NCBI GenBank assembly: GCA_031761405.1
Contig: JASEVX010000003.1
Location: 144,266,350 to 144,330,349 of the forward strand
Length of the DNA: 64,000 nucleotides
Origin: Serripes groenlandicus
Lineage: Eukaryota > Mollusca > Bivalvia > Cardiida > Cardiidae
Direction of reading: 5' to 3'
This document shows positions 42,323 through 55,900 of this stretch, one piece after another (the stretch's first letter is position 1; each line of letters starts with the position of its first letter). Below the pieces are notes generated by a model. It saw nothing but the letters and a program-made list of their open reading frames with translations, was not told the origin of the DNA and searched no databases. The position numbers and the translations under genes are program-made.

Positions 42323-42422
42323 CGGTTTTCAACCAGCATTGTTTTGAAATACCAGTGTCACTGTGTGTACCTGTACCAACGTGCCATGCACTGGCTCATT
42401 CACGAAGCGCATGTATATAATT

Positions 42423-45038
42423 GGGTCGCTCCATGAGAAAACCGGTGATAGTGACATAGAAGACGTCATTTGTGTGTGAGTGAAGCTGAAGTAAAATTAT
42501 ATGTTTACACCGAGTTAGTTTGATTTGATTTATAAACATCATTTTTTTTTTTTTTTTTTTTTATTATGTGAAATGTGTGTGTATACCTTTTCATTGCCAT
42601 CAACTTTCAAATTTAAATACATACTAAATATATGTTAACGCTGCTATGATTTTATACAAGACTGTATGAAAAAAGTTTATTTGCATCTGCGAAAAGTAAA
42701 ATTGAATAATATATAGCCCTCAATAAGGTGTTGAACTTATAGTCATAGAAAAACAAAAGTATATGAAATAAAACCGTGTGAATCGGTTGAAATTGCGGAT
42801 ACAAAACACATTGTTTTGTGTCATTATTATTCAATAATAGATGTATAACTGAGCGTTGCTTAACGTAAAAAAGCTTTTCATGCATTTGCGAGCGTTAAAG
42901 AAACAGATCAGCGTACAAATCCATGCAATTTAATCCGCATCTAGGAGTATAGGTAGAACCCTTTGTTATACTTCGGACAAACAGTATGTACCTGGCTCAT
43001 GTGTGATGTATGTGCGGGTATATCTTAATCTACACTTGTCGAAAACATCCTAGACAGTAGAAAACAGCTCAATCTATTATGTACACAACATACCGGTGCT
43101 ATTGGTACTATATTGCGTCATGGCTTACGTAATTTGTAAGAAAGATTTATCATGAAATAATTTCTCAACGGGTGTTGCACTTGCAGGAGGCTGACCTAGG
43201 AGATTTACATACATCACTCAGTTGCAAAACCATAAAGTGATAGTATAGCCAGTGATACTGCTAATTCAGTGGCTATCTAGATTTTAACATGGATTGAGAT
43301 AATGGAGAAATGGATCTTATATCAAAATGGTTTGTATAAGATGACAAGAAGAATATTGGAATCGTTGTTTATGTTGTAATCTAATGATCTCCTGAAGCAA
43401 ACAATGATTCTAGATATGTTTTAAACCATGGGGAAAACGCAGTTTGATGAAAGGATCTTGACCAGTTGTTAGGTTTATACTGTATCCTGTGATTCATGAT
43501 GGATAATTGTACTTTCAACGATAGTTCTGTTAATACGGTGAAAACATGTAGTTTTTACTATGAGTCTTTTCTAGCAATATTCAACCAATTATTCATTCTA
43601 GGCAACTGACTGTCTGTAAATGTAAAGGGTATTTTTTTCTTTTCAATACAATGTCATGCCGCCATGCAGCGGTGGTGTAAACTATTTACATGATGCCAAC
43701 ATAATGAAAGATCTGCCTGGTGGTTGTTATTTATTCTGCATCCAAATCAAGATGTTACATGCAACATGGCATAGGACATTAATAGAGTTATGCTATTATA
43801 TATAAATGGTAATATCATCTTCATGAATTTGTGACTAATGAAATCCTGATAAGCTTATGCATTTGTTCAGTCTGGTCAGGATCGCCCACGTCCATGCGAT
43901 TTTACATTATTCCTCAGAGTAAGTTTGAAAGAAATGTTAAAAACTTAAGTATGAAATATAAATGAAATCGGTATTGATTGAAAACCTCTGTAGGTCGGAT
44001 TGGTATTGCATGACACATCGACTTGTGTCGTTATCTAGTTATCTCAGACGTCATGAATACAGAATATTGCAGATCTGAATGTTTTATTTGACAAAAACAC
44101 ACCTGAACATATTGTTATATATTTATCCCAGCTGTCATGAATATAGAATAATGCAAATCTGAATGTTTTATTTGACAAAAACACACCTGAACATGTTGTT
44201 ATCTATTTATCCCAACTGTCATGATGAACCAAGTGTTGTTTGACCGGGGCATTATACAACGCAGATAGACCGTAGCTTTCGCAGTACTATCCAAACAACC
44301 AAGAGTATTAAAGAATGGGTTTGACTATTGTCAATTCAGAATTGGTAGTGCACCGAAAAGAACTCGGAAACTGATCTCAGATCTTTATGAGGTCGCTATA
44401 ATCACAAACCACACAGGTTTGGGTGAAATTTGAATAATTTTGAAAACGATTACTATAAGAAAAGCCGAATCTAAATACATGCAATTCATTTCCTTCGATA
44501 TAGTAGATCTAGATTGAATATATTTTCCGCATTTGTTCCTAAGTTTGTAAGCAATCGATGCACCCGGCGGCATTCAAATAATCATGTGGATGTGTATAAT
44601 TATTGTTCGTTGTAGCACAGGAAATAATACTCCGACACCATGTCATACATGTACTTGTATTTCATCACGACCCTAACATCTTGTTCAAAACACGTGCTTT
44701 AAATTGCACCACCATTCGATGTAGTACTGCTTTACAGGTGAAAAAATACGCTGAATGACTTAAAATGTACTCAAACCATTTTGATAACATTAAAAATAAC
44801 TTTGCTGTAAATGACGAAATTGTTTGAGCGTCGAACATAAATCATGAAAATGACGTCGACGTCATTTCAGCAATTAGTAATAGACGTCTATTTCTGACGT
44901 CCATTACGGCGTCAATATTTGTCATACGAAGTCCACATATATATCAAATAAAACTAGACAGGTTGGACTATATGAACATGTAAAATTCCCAAAATCGAAA
45001 ATGCTGGCACTATCACCGGTTTTCTCATGGAGTGACCC
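42423..45038. mobile_element. 2.6-kb TIR element F without recognised transposase
   Basis: 31-bp terminal inverted repeats at 42423-42453 and 45008-45038 (GGGTC(G/A)CTCCATGAGAAAAC...GATAGTG), 30 of 31 matching. The interior has no long ORF. It contains a 22-T run (about 42541-42562) and a two-copy tandem repeat of about 85 bp at 44050-44225 (GCAGATCTGAATGTTTTATT, GCAAATCTGAATGTTTTATT). Flanks are AT-rich and no unique target duplication can be read. Confidence 0.72.
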
Positions 45039-45054
45039 ATATATATATAAACTA

Positions 45055-45180
45055 ATTTAACCTTTTCCCACATACAAGATACATACAGTAGATGTTTAAC
45101 AAAACATCTAATCATAAGTGCCACAAAGTTCAATTAATGAAAGCATAACTATTGAATAGAGTTGAAAACATTGTGGCAAT
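45055..45180. repeat. TTAA-type MITE left-end fragment
   Basis: TTTAACCTTTTCCCACATACAAG...GTAGATGTTTAACAAAACATC...GTTGAAAACATTGTGGCAAT, cut at the start of the central hairpin. Confidence 0.65.
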
Positions 45181-45593
45181 GCCGCACCTGTATTGTTGAG
45201 TTGTCGAAATGCTTTTGCATGTGAAGAATCATTAATTGCAAATGCACTGCATGATACGCCCCTATTTTTAAACATGCGGCAACATTTTATAAATAATTGT
45301 CTGTGCATTATTTAAATCTGGAGATGCAACAAGATCCCTTTAACACAATTATATCAAAATAATTTACCGAACAGTGTTTATCGTTAACATGTTAATTACT
45401 ATTCTGGGGGAAAAAGAGAATGTTATTCATGTAAGTAAGTGTTTAAGCACACTGGTTGGCATCTGTGACGCTTAAAGGCACGTATACGTATATTAAAGCT
45501 AGATCAATGTGATCGTGACTAATTTCGAAATAAACCTACACAAAGGCTGAATTGTAGGAAAAAAAGTCATGTTTCATTGGAAAAATAGATCAA

Positions 45594-45853
45594 TGAGCCG
45601 TCCCGCGAGAAAATCAACAGTATGGCCTCTGCGTAATGTATCGATCCAGATCAGCCTGCGCAGTCCGCGCAGACTGATCCGGGCCGACATATTCCATCTC
45701 ATGGGGAAAGAGGTATAGAGTAGTGATTCCAGAAACAGAAAATCTACAGGAGGCGAAAAGTGTCTGTCCGGGTAAGCCTTTGCTGCATGCTTAAGCTGAT
45801 CCGGGTCGATTTATCACGCAGAGACAATAATGTTAGTTTTTTCGCGAGAATAT
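45594..45853. repeat. TIR element E, copy 2 (right end eroded)
   Basis: TGAGCCGTCCCGCGAGAAAA, TGCGTAATGTATCGATCCAG, CAGTCCGCGCAGACTGATCC, GGAGGCGAAAAGTGTCTG and a right part TTAGTTTTTTCGCGAGAA lacking the final GGCTCA. Confidence 0.65.
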
Positions 45854-45936
45854 GTTACCCGATCGGATTCGCAATTACACCATAAGGAGCGAGGCTCGGG
45901 TGATGTAATTATTAAGCATCTGATATTTGAATTATA

Positions 45937-46218
45937 ATTGATTGTTTGGGGTTTAACAATGTTTCAGTCATATCACGGCGGCCAGTTCACCTACTCATAT
46001 GTTTCCTTGTTTTCTCACACCAGTACTCAAAACAACAAACTTCCCAAGCAACTGGCTGCATTTTCACATAGACTGTTAGCCCATTGGTGAAAGACGAATG
46101 ACGCTTGTCACAGAGACTTTTGTCAAACGTCGGAAAGAATGTTGGCCGTGCTGGGATTCGAACTCACAACCCCTGAATTGCCATCCCGCGTCGCTACCGA
46201 CTGAGCTACCGGGGCTCG
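45937..46218 (-). mobile_element. tRNA-derived SINE, copy of the 21408 family
   Basis: Minus strand: CGAGCCCCGGTAGCTCAGTC (best A box of the three copies), GTGAGTTCGAATCCCAGC (B box), body, CGCCGTGATATGACTGAAAC, TTAAACCCCAAACAATCAAT tail. Confidence 0.88.
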
Positions 46219-46399
46219 GCCTGAAATATAAATACAGAGCTACAAAATGGCTGAACTGTTGGACGAAAGTCAATGATGAATATTTGCTCTGTTTAAAGGA
46301 TACAATTAACAAGAAAACGTTCATCAGAAAACGCGTCATATTGAACGATCTAGTGCATTAACCCGCTAAATCGCAATGTAATCTTAATTTCCCAAACAA

Positions 46400-46900
46400 T
46401 GCTGAGCCCTTTCTTTTGAAAAGAAACAAGTGGACATTTGGGAACAGTACATCCGCAAAGTCTGATTTAGATCTACATTGTTTATATAGTGCTTATATTT
46501 GACAATTCTGTCAACCATTGATGTTCTGATAAGACGGACCAGATATATGGGATGATCTGAACCTACACTGGTCAGAAACGTAAAGTATCGTTGTGTGTTA
46601 GAAGTCACATCTGTAGCGGATAGAAAACCTCGGATGATGACTTTGCACGAGATTTAGTGAATGAAATGGATCTACAAACTGAGACTGTTTTACATCGAGG
46701 CGCCAAAAAAAAAAGAAAAATTTAATATTTGGCATCTGAGACATGACATACAATAGTTTGTTTTGTGAGGTTAGTGCATAATAAAATGTACAAAGTGAGG
46801 TGGCGTCCGCACATTCTGATAAAGATCTACATTGTTCACGTATTACTTACACACGCTTGCTAGAAGATTGTGTCAACTGTGTAGATTCAGATAATCATGA
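46400..46900. repeat. Degenerate dispersed repeat
   Basis: TCTGATTTAGATCTACATTG and TCTGATAAAGATCTACATTG with TTCACGTATTACTTACACACG recur here and, diverged, at 24703-24800, 35160-35350 and 41700-41770 (TCAAGATCTACACGGTTC). Unnamed low-copy repeat. Confidence 0.5.
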
Positions 46901-46904
46901 ACAG

Positions 46905-49900
46905 GGTTTGTTTGTTTGTTTGAATAGTGTTTTACACTGCTTTCACTAGTTTTTCAGTTATATCACGGCGTTTCCTGGGTTCTTTACCTGTACTACTGAT
47001 CCATTTATCCCTGACACCAGTGAGTCAAGTATATCACGGCGTTTCCTGGGTATTTTACCTGTACTACTGATCCATGTATCCCTGACACACGTGAGTCAGT
47101 TATATCACGGCCTTTCCTGGGTACTTTACCTGTACTACTGATCCATTTATCCCTGACACCCGTGAGTCAGTTATATCACGGCGTTTCCTGGGTACTTTAC
47201 CTGTACTACTGATCCATTTATCCCTGACACCCGTGAGTCAGTTATATCACGGCGTTTCCTGGGTTCTTTACCTGTACTACTGATCCATTTATCCCTGACA
47301 CCCGTGAGTCAGTTATATCACGGCGTTTCCTGGGTACTTTACCTGTACTACTGATCCATTTATCCCTGACACCCGTGAGTCAGTTATATCACGGCGTTTC
47401 CTGGGTATTTTACCTGTACTACTGATATAGTTATCCTGACACCCGTGAGTCAGTTATATCACGGCGTTTCCTGGGTACTTTACCTGTACTACTGATCCAT
47501 TTATCCCTGACACCCGTGAGTCAGTTATATCACGGCGTTTCCTGGGTACTTTACCTGTACTACTGATCCATTTATCCCTGACACCAGTGAGTCAGTTATA
47601 TCACGGCGTTTCCTAGGTACTTTACCTGTACTACTGATCCATTTATCCCTGACACCCGTGAGTCAGTTATATCACGGCGTTTCCTGGGTACTTTACCTGT
47701 ACTACTGATCCATTTATCCCTGACACCCGTGAGTCAGTTATATCACGGCGTTTCCTGGGTACTTTACCTGTACTACTGATCCATTTATCCCTGACACCCG
47801 TGAGTCAGTTATATCACGGCGTTTCCTGGGTACTTTACCTGTACTACTGATCCATTTATCCCTGACACCCGTGAGTCATTTATATCACGGCGTTTCCTAG
47901 GTACTTTACCTGTACTACTGATCCAGTTATCCTGACACCAGTGAGTCAGTTATATCAAGGCGTTTCCTGGGTACTTTACCTGTACTACTGATCCATTTAT
48001 CCTGACACCAGTGAGTCAAGTATATCACGGCGTTTCCTGGGTACTTTACCTGTACTACTGATCCATTTATCCCTGACACCCGTGAGTCAGTTATATCACG
48101 GCGTTTCCTGGGTTCTTTACCTGTACTACTGATCCATTTATCCCTGACACCCGTGAGTCAGTTATATCACGGCGTTTCCTGGGTACTTTACCTGTACTAC
48201 TGATCCATTTATCCCTGAAACCCGTGAGTCAGTTATATCACGGCGTTTCCTGGGTATTTTACCTGTACTACTGATATAGTTATCCTGACACCCGTGAGTC
48301 AGTCATATCACGGCGTTTCCTGGGTACTTTACCTGTACTACTGATCCATTTATCCCTGACACCCGTGAGTCAGTTATATCACGGCGTTTCCTGGGTACTT
48401 TACCTGTACTACTGATATAGTTATCCTGACACCCGTGAGTCAGTTATATCACGGCGTTTCCTGGGTACTTTACCTGTACTACTGATCCATTTATCCCTGA
48501 CACCAGTGAGTCAGTTATATCACGGCGTTTCCTAGGTACTTTACCTGTACTACTGATCCATTTATCCCTGACACCCGTGAGTCAAGTATATCACGGCGTT
48601 TCCTGGGTACTTTACCTGTACTACTGATCCATTTATCCCTGACACCAGTTAGTCAGTTATATCACGGCGTTTCCTGGGTACTTTACCTGTACTACTGATC
48701 CATTTATCCTGACACCCGTGAGTCAGTTATATCACGGCGTTTCCTGGGTACTTTACCTGTACTACTGATCCATTTATCCCTGACACCCGTGAGTCAGTTA
48801 TATCACGGCGTTTCCTGGGTACTTTACCTGTACTACTGATCCATTTATCCCTGACACCCGTGAGTCAGTTATATCACGGCGTTTCCTGGGTATTTTACCT
48901 GTACTACTGATCCATTTATCCCTGACACCCGTGAGTCAGCTATATCACGGCGTTTCCTGGGTACTTTACCTGTACTACTGATCCATTTATCCCTGACACT
49001 CGTGAGTCAGTTATATCACGGTGTTTCCTGGGTACTTTACCTGTACTACTGATCCATTTATCCCTGACACCCGTGAGTCAGTTATATCACGGCGTTTCCT
49101 GGGTACTTAACCTGTACTACTGATCCATTTATCCCTGACACCCGTGAGTCAGCTATATCACGGCGTTTCCTGGGTACTTTACCTGTACTACTGATCCATT
49201 TATCCCTGACACCCGTGAGTCAGTTATATCACGGCGTTTCCTGGGTACTTTACCTGTACTACTGATATAGTTATCCTGACACCCGTGAGTCAGTTATATC
49301 ACGGCGTTTCCTGGGTACTTTACCTGTACTACTGATCCATTTATCCCTGACACCCGGGAGTCAGTTATATCACGGCGTTTCCTAGGTACTTTACCTGTAC
49401 TACTGATCCATTTATCCCTGACACCCGTGAGTCAAGTATATCACGGCGTTTCCTGGGTACTTTACCTGTACTACTGATCCATTTATCCCTGACACCAGTG
49501 AGTCAGTTATATCACGGCGTTTCCTGGGTACTTTACCTGTACTACTGATCCATTTATCCTGACACCCGTGAGTCAGTTATATCACGGCGTTTCCTGGGTA
49601 CTTTACCTGTACTACTGATCCATTTATCCCTGACACCCGTGAGTCAGTTATATCACGCCGTTTCCTGGGTACTTTACCTGTACTACTGATCTATTTATCC
49701 CTGACACCCGTGAGTCAGTTATATCACGGCGTTTCCTGGGTATTTTACCTGTACTACTGATCCATTTATCCCTGACACCCGTGAGTCAGCTATATCACGG
49801 CGGTTCCTGGGTACTTTACCTGTACTACTGATCCATTTATCCCTGACACTCGTTAGTCAGTTATATCACGGCGTTTCCTGGGTACTTTACCTGTACTACT

Positions 49901-52900
49901 GATCCATCTATCCCTGACACCCGTGAGTCAGTTATATCACGGCGTTTCCTGGGTACTTAACCTGTACTACTGATCCATTTATCCCTGACACCCGTGAGTC
50001 AGTTATATCACGGCGTTTCCTGGGTATTTTACCTGTACTACTGATCCATTTATCCCTGACACCCGTGAGTCAGTTATATCACGGCGTTTCCTAGGTATTT
50101 TACCTGTACTACTGATCCATTTATCCCTGACACCCGTGAGTCAGTTATATCACGCCGTTTCCTGGGTACTTTACCTGTACTACTGATCCATTTATCCCTG
50201 ACACCCGTGAGTCAGTTATATCACGGCGTTTCCTGGGTATTTTACCTGTACTACTGATCCATTTATCCCTGACACCCGTGAGTCAGTTATATCACGGCGT
50301 TTCCTGGGTACTTTACCTGTACTACTGATCCATTTATCCCTGACACTCTTGAGTCAGTTATATCACGGCGTTTTCTGGGTACTTTACCTGTACTACTGAT
50401 CCATTTATCCCTGGCACCAGTGAGTCAGTTATATCACGGCGTTTCCTGGGTACTTTACCTGTACTACTGATCCATTTATCCCTAACACCCGTGAGTCAAG
50501 TATATCACGGCGTTTCCTGGGTACTTTACCTGTACTACTGATCCATTTATCCCTGACACCAGTGAGTCAGTTATATCACGGCGTTTCCTGGGTACTTTAC
50601 CTGTACTACTGATCCATTTATCCCTAACACCCGTGAGTCAAGTATATCACGGAGTTTCCTGGGTACTTTACCTGTACTACTGATCCATTTATCCCTGACA
50701 CCAGTGAGTCAGTTATATCACGGCGTTTCCTGGGTACTTTACCTGTACTACTGATCCATTTATCCTGACACCCGTGAGTCAGTTATATCACGGCGTTTCC
50801 AGGGTACTTTACCTGTACTACTGATCCATTTATCCCTGACACCAGTGAGTCAAGTATATCACGGCGTTTCCTGGGTACTTTACCTGTACTACTGATCCAT
50901 TTATCCCTGACACCAGTGAGTCAGTTATATCACGGCGTTTCCTGGGTACTTTACCTGTACTACTGATCCATTTATCCCTGACACCAGTGAGTCAGTTATA
51001 TCACGGCGTTTCCTGGGTACTTTACCTGTACTACTGATCCATTTATCCTGACACCCGTGAGTCAGTTATATCACGGCGTTTCCTGGGTATTTTACCTGTA
51101 CTACTGATCCATTTATCCCTGACACCCGTGAGTCAAGTATATCACGGCGTTTTCTGGGTACTTTACCTGTACTACTGATCCATTTATCCCTGACACCAGT
51201 GAGTCAGTTATATCACGGCGTTTCCTGGGTACTTTACCTGTACTACTGATCAATTTATCCTGACACTCGTGAGTCAGTTATATCACGGCGTTTCCTGTGT
51301 ACTTTACCTGTACTACTGATCCATTTATCCCTGACACCAGTGAGTCAGTTATATCACGGCGTTTCCTGGGTACTTTACCTGTACTACTGATCCATTTATC
51401 CCTGACACCAGTGAGTCAGTTATATCACGGCGTTTCCTGGGTACTTTACCTGTACTACTGATCCATTTATCCTGACACCAGTGAGTCAGTTATATCACGG
51501 CGTTTCCTGGGTATTTTACCTGTACTACTGATCCATTTATCCCTAACACCCGTGAGTCAGTTATATCACGGCGTTTCCTGGGTACTTTACCTGTACTACT
51601 GATCCATTTATCCTGACACCAGTGAGTCAGTTATATCACGGCGTTTCCTGCGTACTTTACCTGTACTACTGATCCATTTATCCTGACACCAGTGAGTCAG
51701 TTATATCACGGCGTTTCCTGGGTACTTTACCTGTACTACTGATCCATTTATCCCTGACACTCGTGAGTCAGTTATATCACGGCGTTTCCTGGGTACTTTA
51801 CCTGTACTACTGATCCATTTATCCCTGACACTTGTGAGTCAGTTATATCACGGCGTTTCCTGGGTACTTTACCTGTACTACTGATCCATTTATCCCTGAC
51901 ACCCGTGAGTCAGTTATATCACGGCGTTTCCTGGGTACTTTACCTGTACTACTGATCCATTTATCCCTGACACTCTTGAGTCAGTTATATCACGGCGTTT
52001 TCTGGGTACTTTACCTGTACTACTGATCCATTTATCCCTGGCACCAGTGAGTCAGTTATATCACGGCGTTTCCTGGGTACTTTACCTGTACTACTGATCC
52101 ATTTATCCCTAACACCCGTGAGTCAAGTATATCACGGCGTTTCCTGGGTACTTTACCTGTACTACTGATCCATTTATCCCTGACACCAGTGAGTCAGTTA
52201 TATCACGGCGTTTCCTGGGTACTTTACCTGTACTACTGATCCATTTATCCCTAACACCCGTGAGTCAAGTATATCACGGCGTTTCCTGGGTACTTTACCT
52301 GTACTACTGATCCATTTATCCCTGACACCAGTGAGTCAGTTATATCACGGCGTTTCCTGGGTACTTTACCTGTACTACTGATCCATTTATCCTGACACCC
52401 GTGAGTCAGTTATATCACGGCGTTTCCAGGGTACTTTACCTGTACTACTGATCCATTTATCCCTGACACCAGTGAGTCAAGTATATTACGGCGTTTCCTG
52501 GGTACTTTACCTGTACTACTGATCCATTTATCCCTGACACCAGTTAGTCAGTTATATCACGGCGTTTCCTGGGTACTTTACCTGTACAACAGATCCATTT
52601 ATCCCTGACACCAGTGAGTCAGTTATATCACGGCGTTTCCTGGGTACTTTACCTGTACTACTGATCCATTTATCCTGACACCCGTGAGTCAGTTATATCA
52701 CGGCGTTTCCTGGGTATTTTACCTGTACTACTGATCCATTTATCCCTGACACCCGTGAGTCAAGTATATCACGGCGTTTTCTGGGTACTTTACCTGTACT
52801 ACTGATCCATTTATCCCTGACACCAGTGAGTCAGTTATATCACGGCGTTTCCTGGGTACTTTACCTGTACTACTGATCCATTTATCCTGACACTCGTGAG

Positions 52901-55900
52901 TCAGTTATATCACGGCGTTTCCTGGGTACTTTACCTGTACTACTGATCCATTTATCCCTGACACCAGTGAGTCAGTTATATCACGGCGTTTCCTGGGTAC
53001 TTTACCTGTACTACTGATCCATTTATCCTGACACTCGTGAGTCAGTTATATCACGGCGTTTCCTGGGTACTTTACCTGTACTACTGATCCATTTATCCCT
53101 GACACCAGTGAGTCAGTTATATCACGGCGTTTCCTGGGTACTTTACCTGTACTACTGATCCATTTATCCCTGACACCAGTGAGTCAGTTATATCACGGCG
53201 TTTCCTGGGTACTTTACCTGTACTACTGATCCATTTATCCTGACACCAGTGAGTCAGTTATATCACGGCGTTTCCTGGGTATTTTACCTGTACTACTGAT
53301 CCATTTATCCCTGACACCCGTGAGTCAGTTATATCACGGCGTTTCCTGGGTACTTTACCTGTACTACTGATCCATTTATCCTGACACCAGTGAGTCAGTT
53401 ATATCACGGCGTTTCCTGGGTACTTTACCTGTACTACTGATCCATTTATCCTGACACCAGTGAGTCAGTTATATCACGGCGTTTCCTGGGTACTTTACCT
53501 GTACTACTGATCCATTTATCCCTGACACTCGTGAGTCAGTTATATCACGGCGTTTCCTGGGTACTTTACCTGTACTACTGATCCATTTATCCCTGACACC
53601 AGTGAGTCAGTTATATCACGGCGTTTCCTGGGTACTTTACCTGTACTACTGATCCATTTATCCTGACACCCGTGAGTCAGTTATATCATGGCGTTTCCTG
53701 GGTATTTTACCTGTACTACTGATCCATTTATCCCTGACACCCGTGAGTCAGTTATATCACGGCGTTTCCTGGGTATTTTACCTGTACTACTGATCCATTT
53801 ATCCCTGACACCCGTGAGTCAGTTATATCACGCCGTTTCCTGGGTACTTTACCTGTACTACTGATCCATTTATCCCTGACACCCGTGAGTCAGTTATATC
53901 ACGGCGTTTCCTGGGTATTTTACCTGTACTACTGATCCATTTATCCCTGACACCCGTGAGTCAGTTATATCACGGCGTTTCCTGGGTACTTTACCTGTAC
54001 TACTGATCCATTTATCCCTGAAACTCGTGAGTCAGTTATATCACGGCGTTTCCTGGGTACTTTACCTGTACTACTGATCCATTTATCCCTGGCACCAGTG
54101 AGTCAGTTATATCACGGCGTTTCCTGGGTACTTTATCTGTACTACTGATCCATTTATCCCTAACACCCGTGAGTCAAGTATATCACGGCGTTTCCTGGGT
54201 ACTTTACCTGTACTACTGATCCATTTATCCCTGACACCAGTGAGTCAGTTATATCACGGCGTTTCCTGGGTACTTTACCTGTACTACTGATCCATTTATC
54301 CCTAACACCCGTGAGTCAGTTATATCACGGCGTTTCCTGGGTACTTTACCTGTACTACTGGTCCATTTATCCCTGACACCAGTGAGTCAGTTATATCACG
54401 GCGTTTCCTGGGTACTTTACCTGTACTACTGATCCATTTATCCTGACACCCGTGAGTCAGTTATATCACGGCGTTTCCAGGGTACTTTACCTGTACTACT
54501 GATCCATTTATCCCTGACACCAGTGAGTCAAGTATATTACGGCGTTTCCTGGGTACTTTACCTGTACTACTGATCCATTTATCCCTGACACCAGTGAGTC
54601 AAGTATATTACGGCGTTTCCTGGGTACTTTACCTGTACTACTGATCCATTTATCCCTGACACCAGTGAGTCAGTTATATCACGGCGTTTCCTGGGTACTT
54701 TACCTGTACTACTGATCCATTTATCCCTGACACCAGTGAGTCAGTTATATCACGGCGTTTCCTGGGTACTTTACCTGTACTACTGATCCATTTATCCTGA
54801 CACCCGTGAGTCAGTTATATCACGGCGTTTCCTGGGTATTTTACCTGTACTACTGATCCATTTATCCCTGACACCCGTGAGTCAAGTATATCACGGCGTT
54901 TCCTGGGTACTTTACCTGTACTACTGATCCATTTATCCCTGACACCAGTGAGTCAGTTATATCACGGCGTTTCCTGGGTACTTTACCTGTACTACTGATC
55001 CATTTATCCTGACACTCGTGAGTCAGTTATATCACGGCGTTTCCTGGGTACTTTACCTGTACTACTGATCCATTTATCCCTGACACCAGTGAGTCAGTTA
55101 TATCACGGCGTTTCCTGGGTACTTTACCTGTACTACTGATCCATTTATCCCTGACACCAGTGAGTCAGTTATATCACGGCGTTTCCTGGGTACTTTACCT
55201 GTACTACTGATCCATTTATCCCTGACACCAGTGAGTCAGTTATATCACGGCGTTTCCTGGGTACTTTACCTGTACTACTGATCCATTTATCCTGACACCA
55301 GTGAGTCAGTTATATCACGGCGTTTCCTGGGTATTTTACATGTACTACTGATCCATTTATCCCTGACACCCGTGAGTCAGTTATATCACGGCGTTTCCTG
55401 GGTACTTTACCTGTACTACTGATCCATTTATCCTGACACCAGTGAGTCAGTTATATCACGGCGTTTCCTGGGTACTTTACCTGTACTACTGATCCATTTA
55501 TCCTGACACACGTGAGTCAGTTATATCACGGCGTTTCCTGGGTACTTTACCTGTACTACTGATCCATTTATCCCTGACACCAGTGAGTCAGTTATATCAC
55601 GGCGTTTCCTGGGTACTTTATCTGTACTACTGATCCATTTATCCCTGACACCCGTGAGTCAGTTATATCACGGCGTTTCCTGGGTACTTTACCTGTACTA
55701 CTGATCCATTTATCCCTGACACCCGTGAGTCAGTTATATCACGGCGTTTCCTGGGTACTTTACCTGTACTACTGATCCATTTATCCCTGACACCCGTGAG
55801 TCAGTTATATCACGGCGTTTCCTGGGTTCTTTATCTGTACTACTGATCCATTTATCCCTGACACCCGTGAGTCATTTATATTACGGCGTTTCCTGGGTTC

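Noticed and set aside
42031..42420. 129-codon plus-strand ORF
   Set aside because: It runs through a tRNA-derived SINE on the opposite strand and has no protein-like conservation across the SINE copies.
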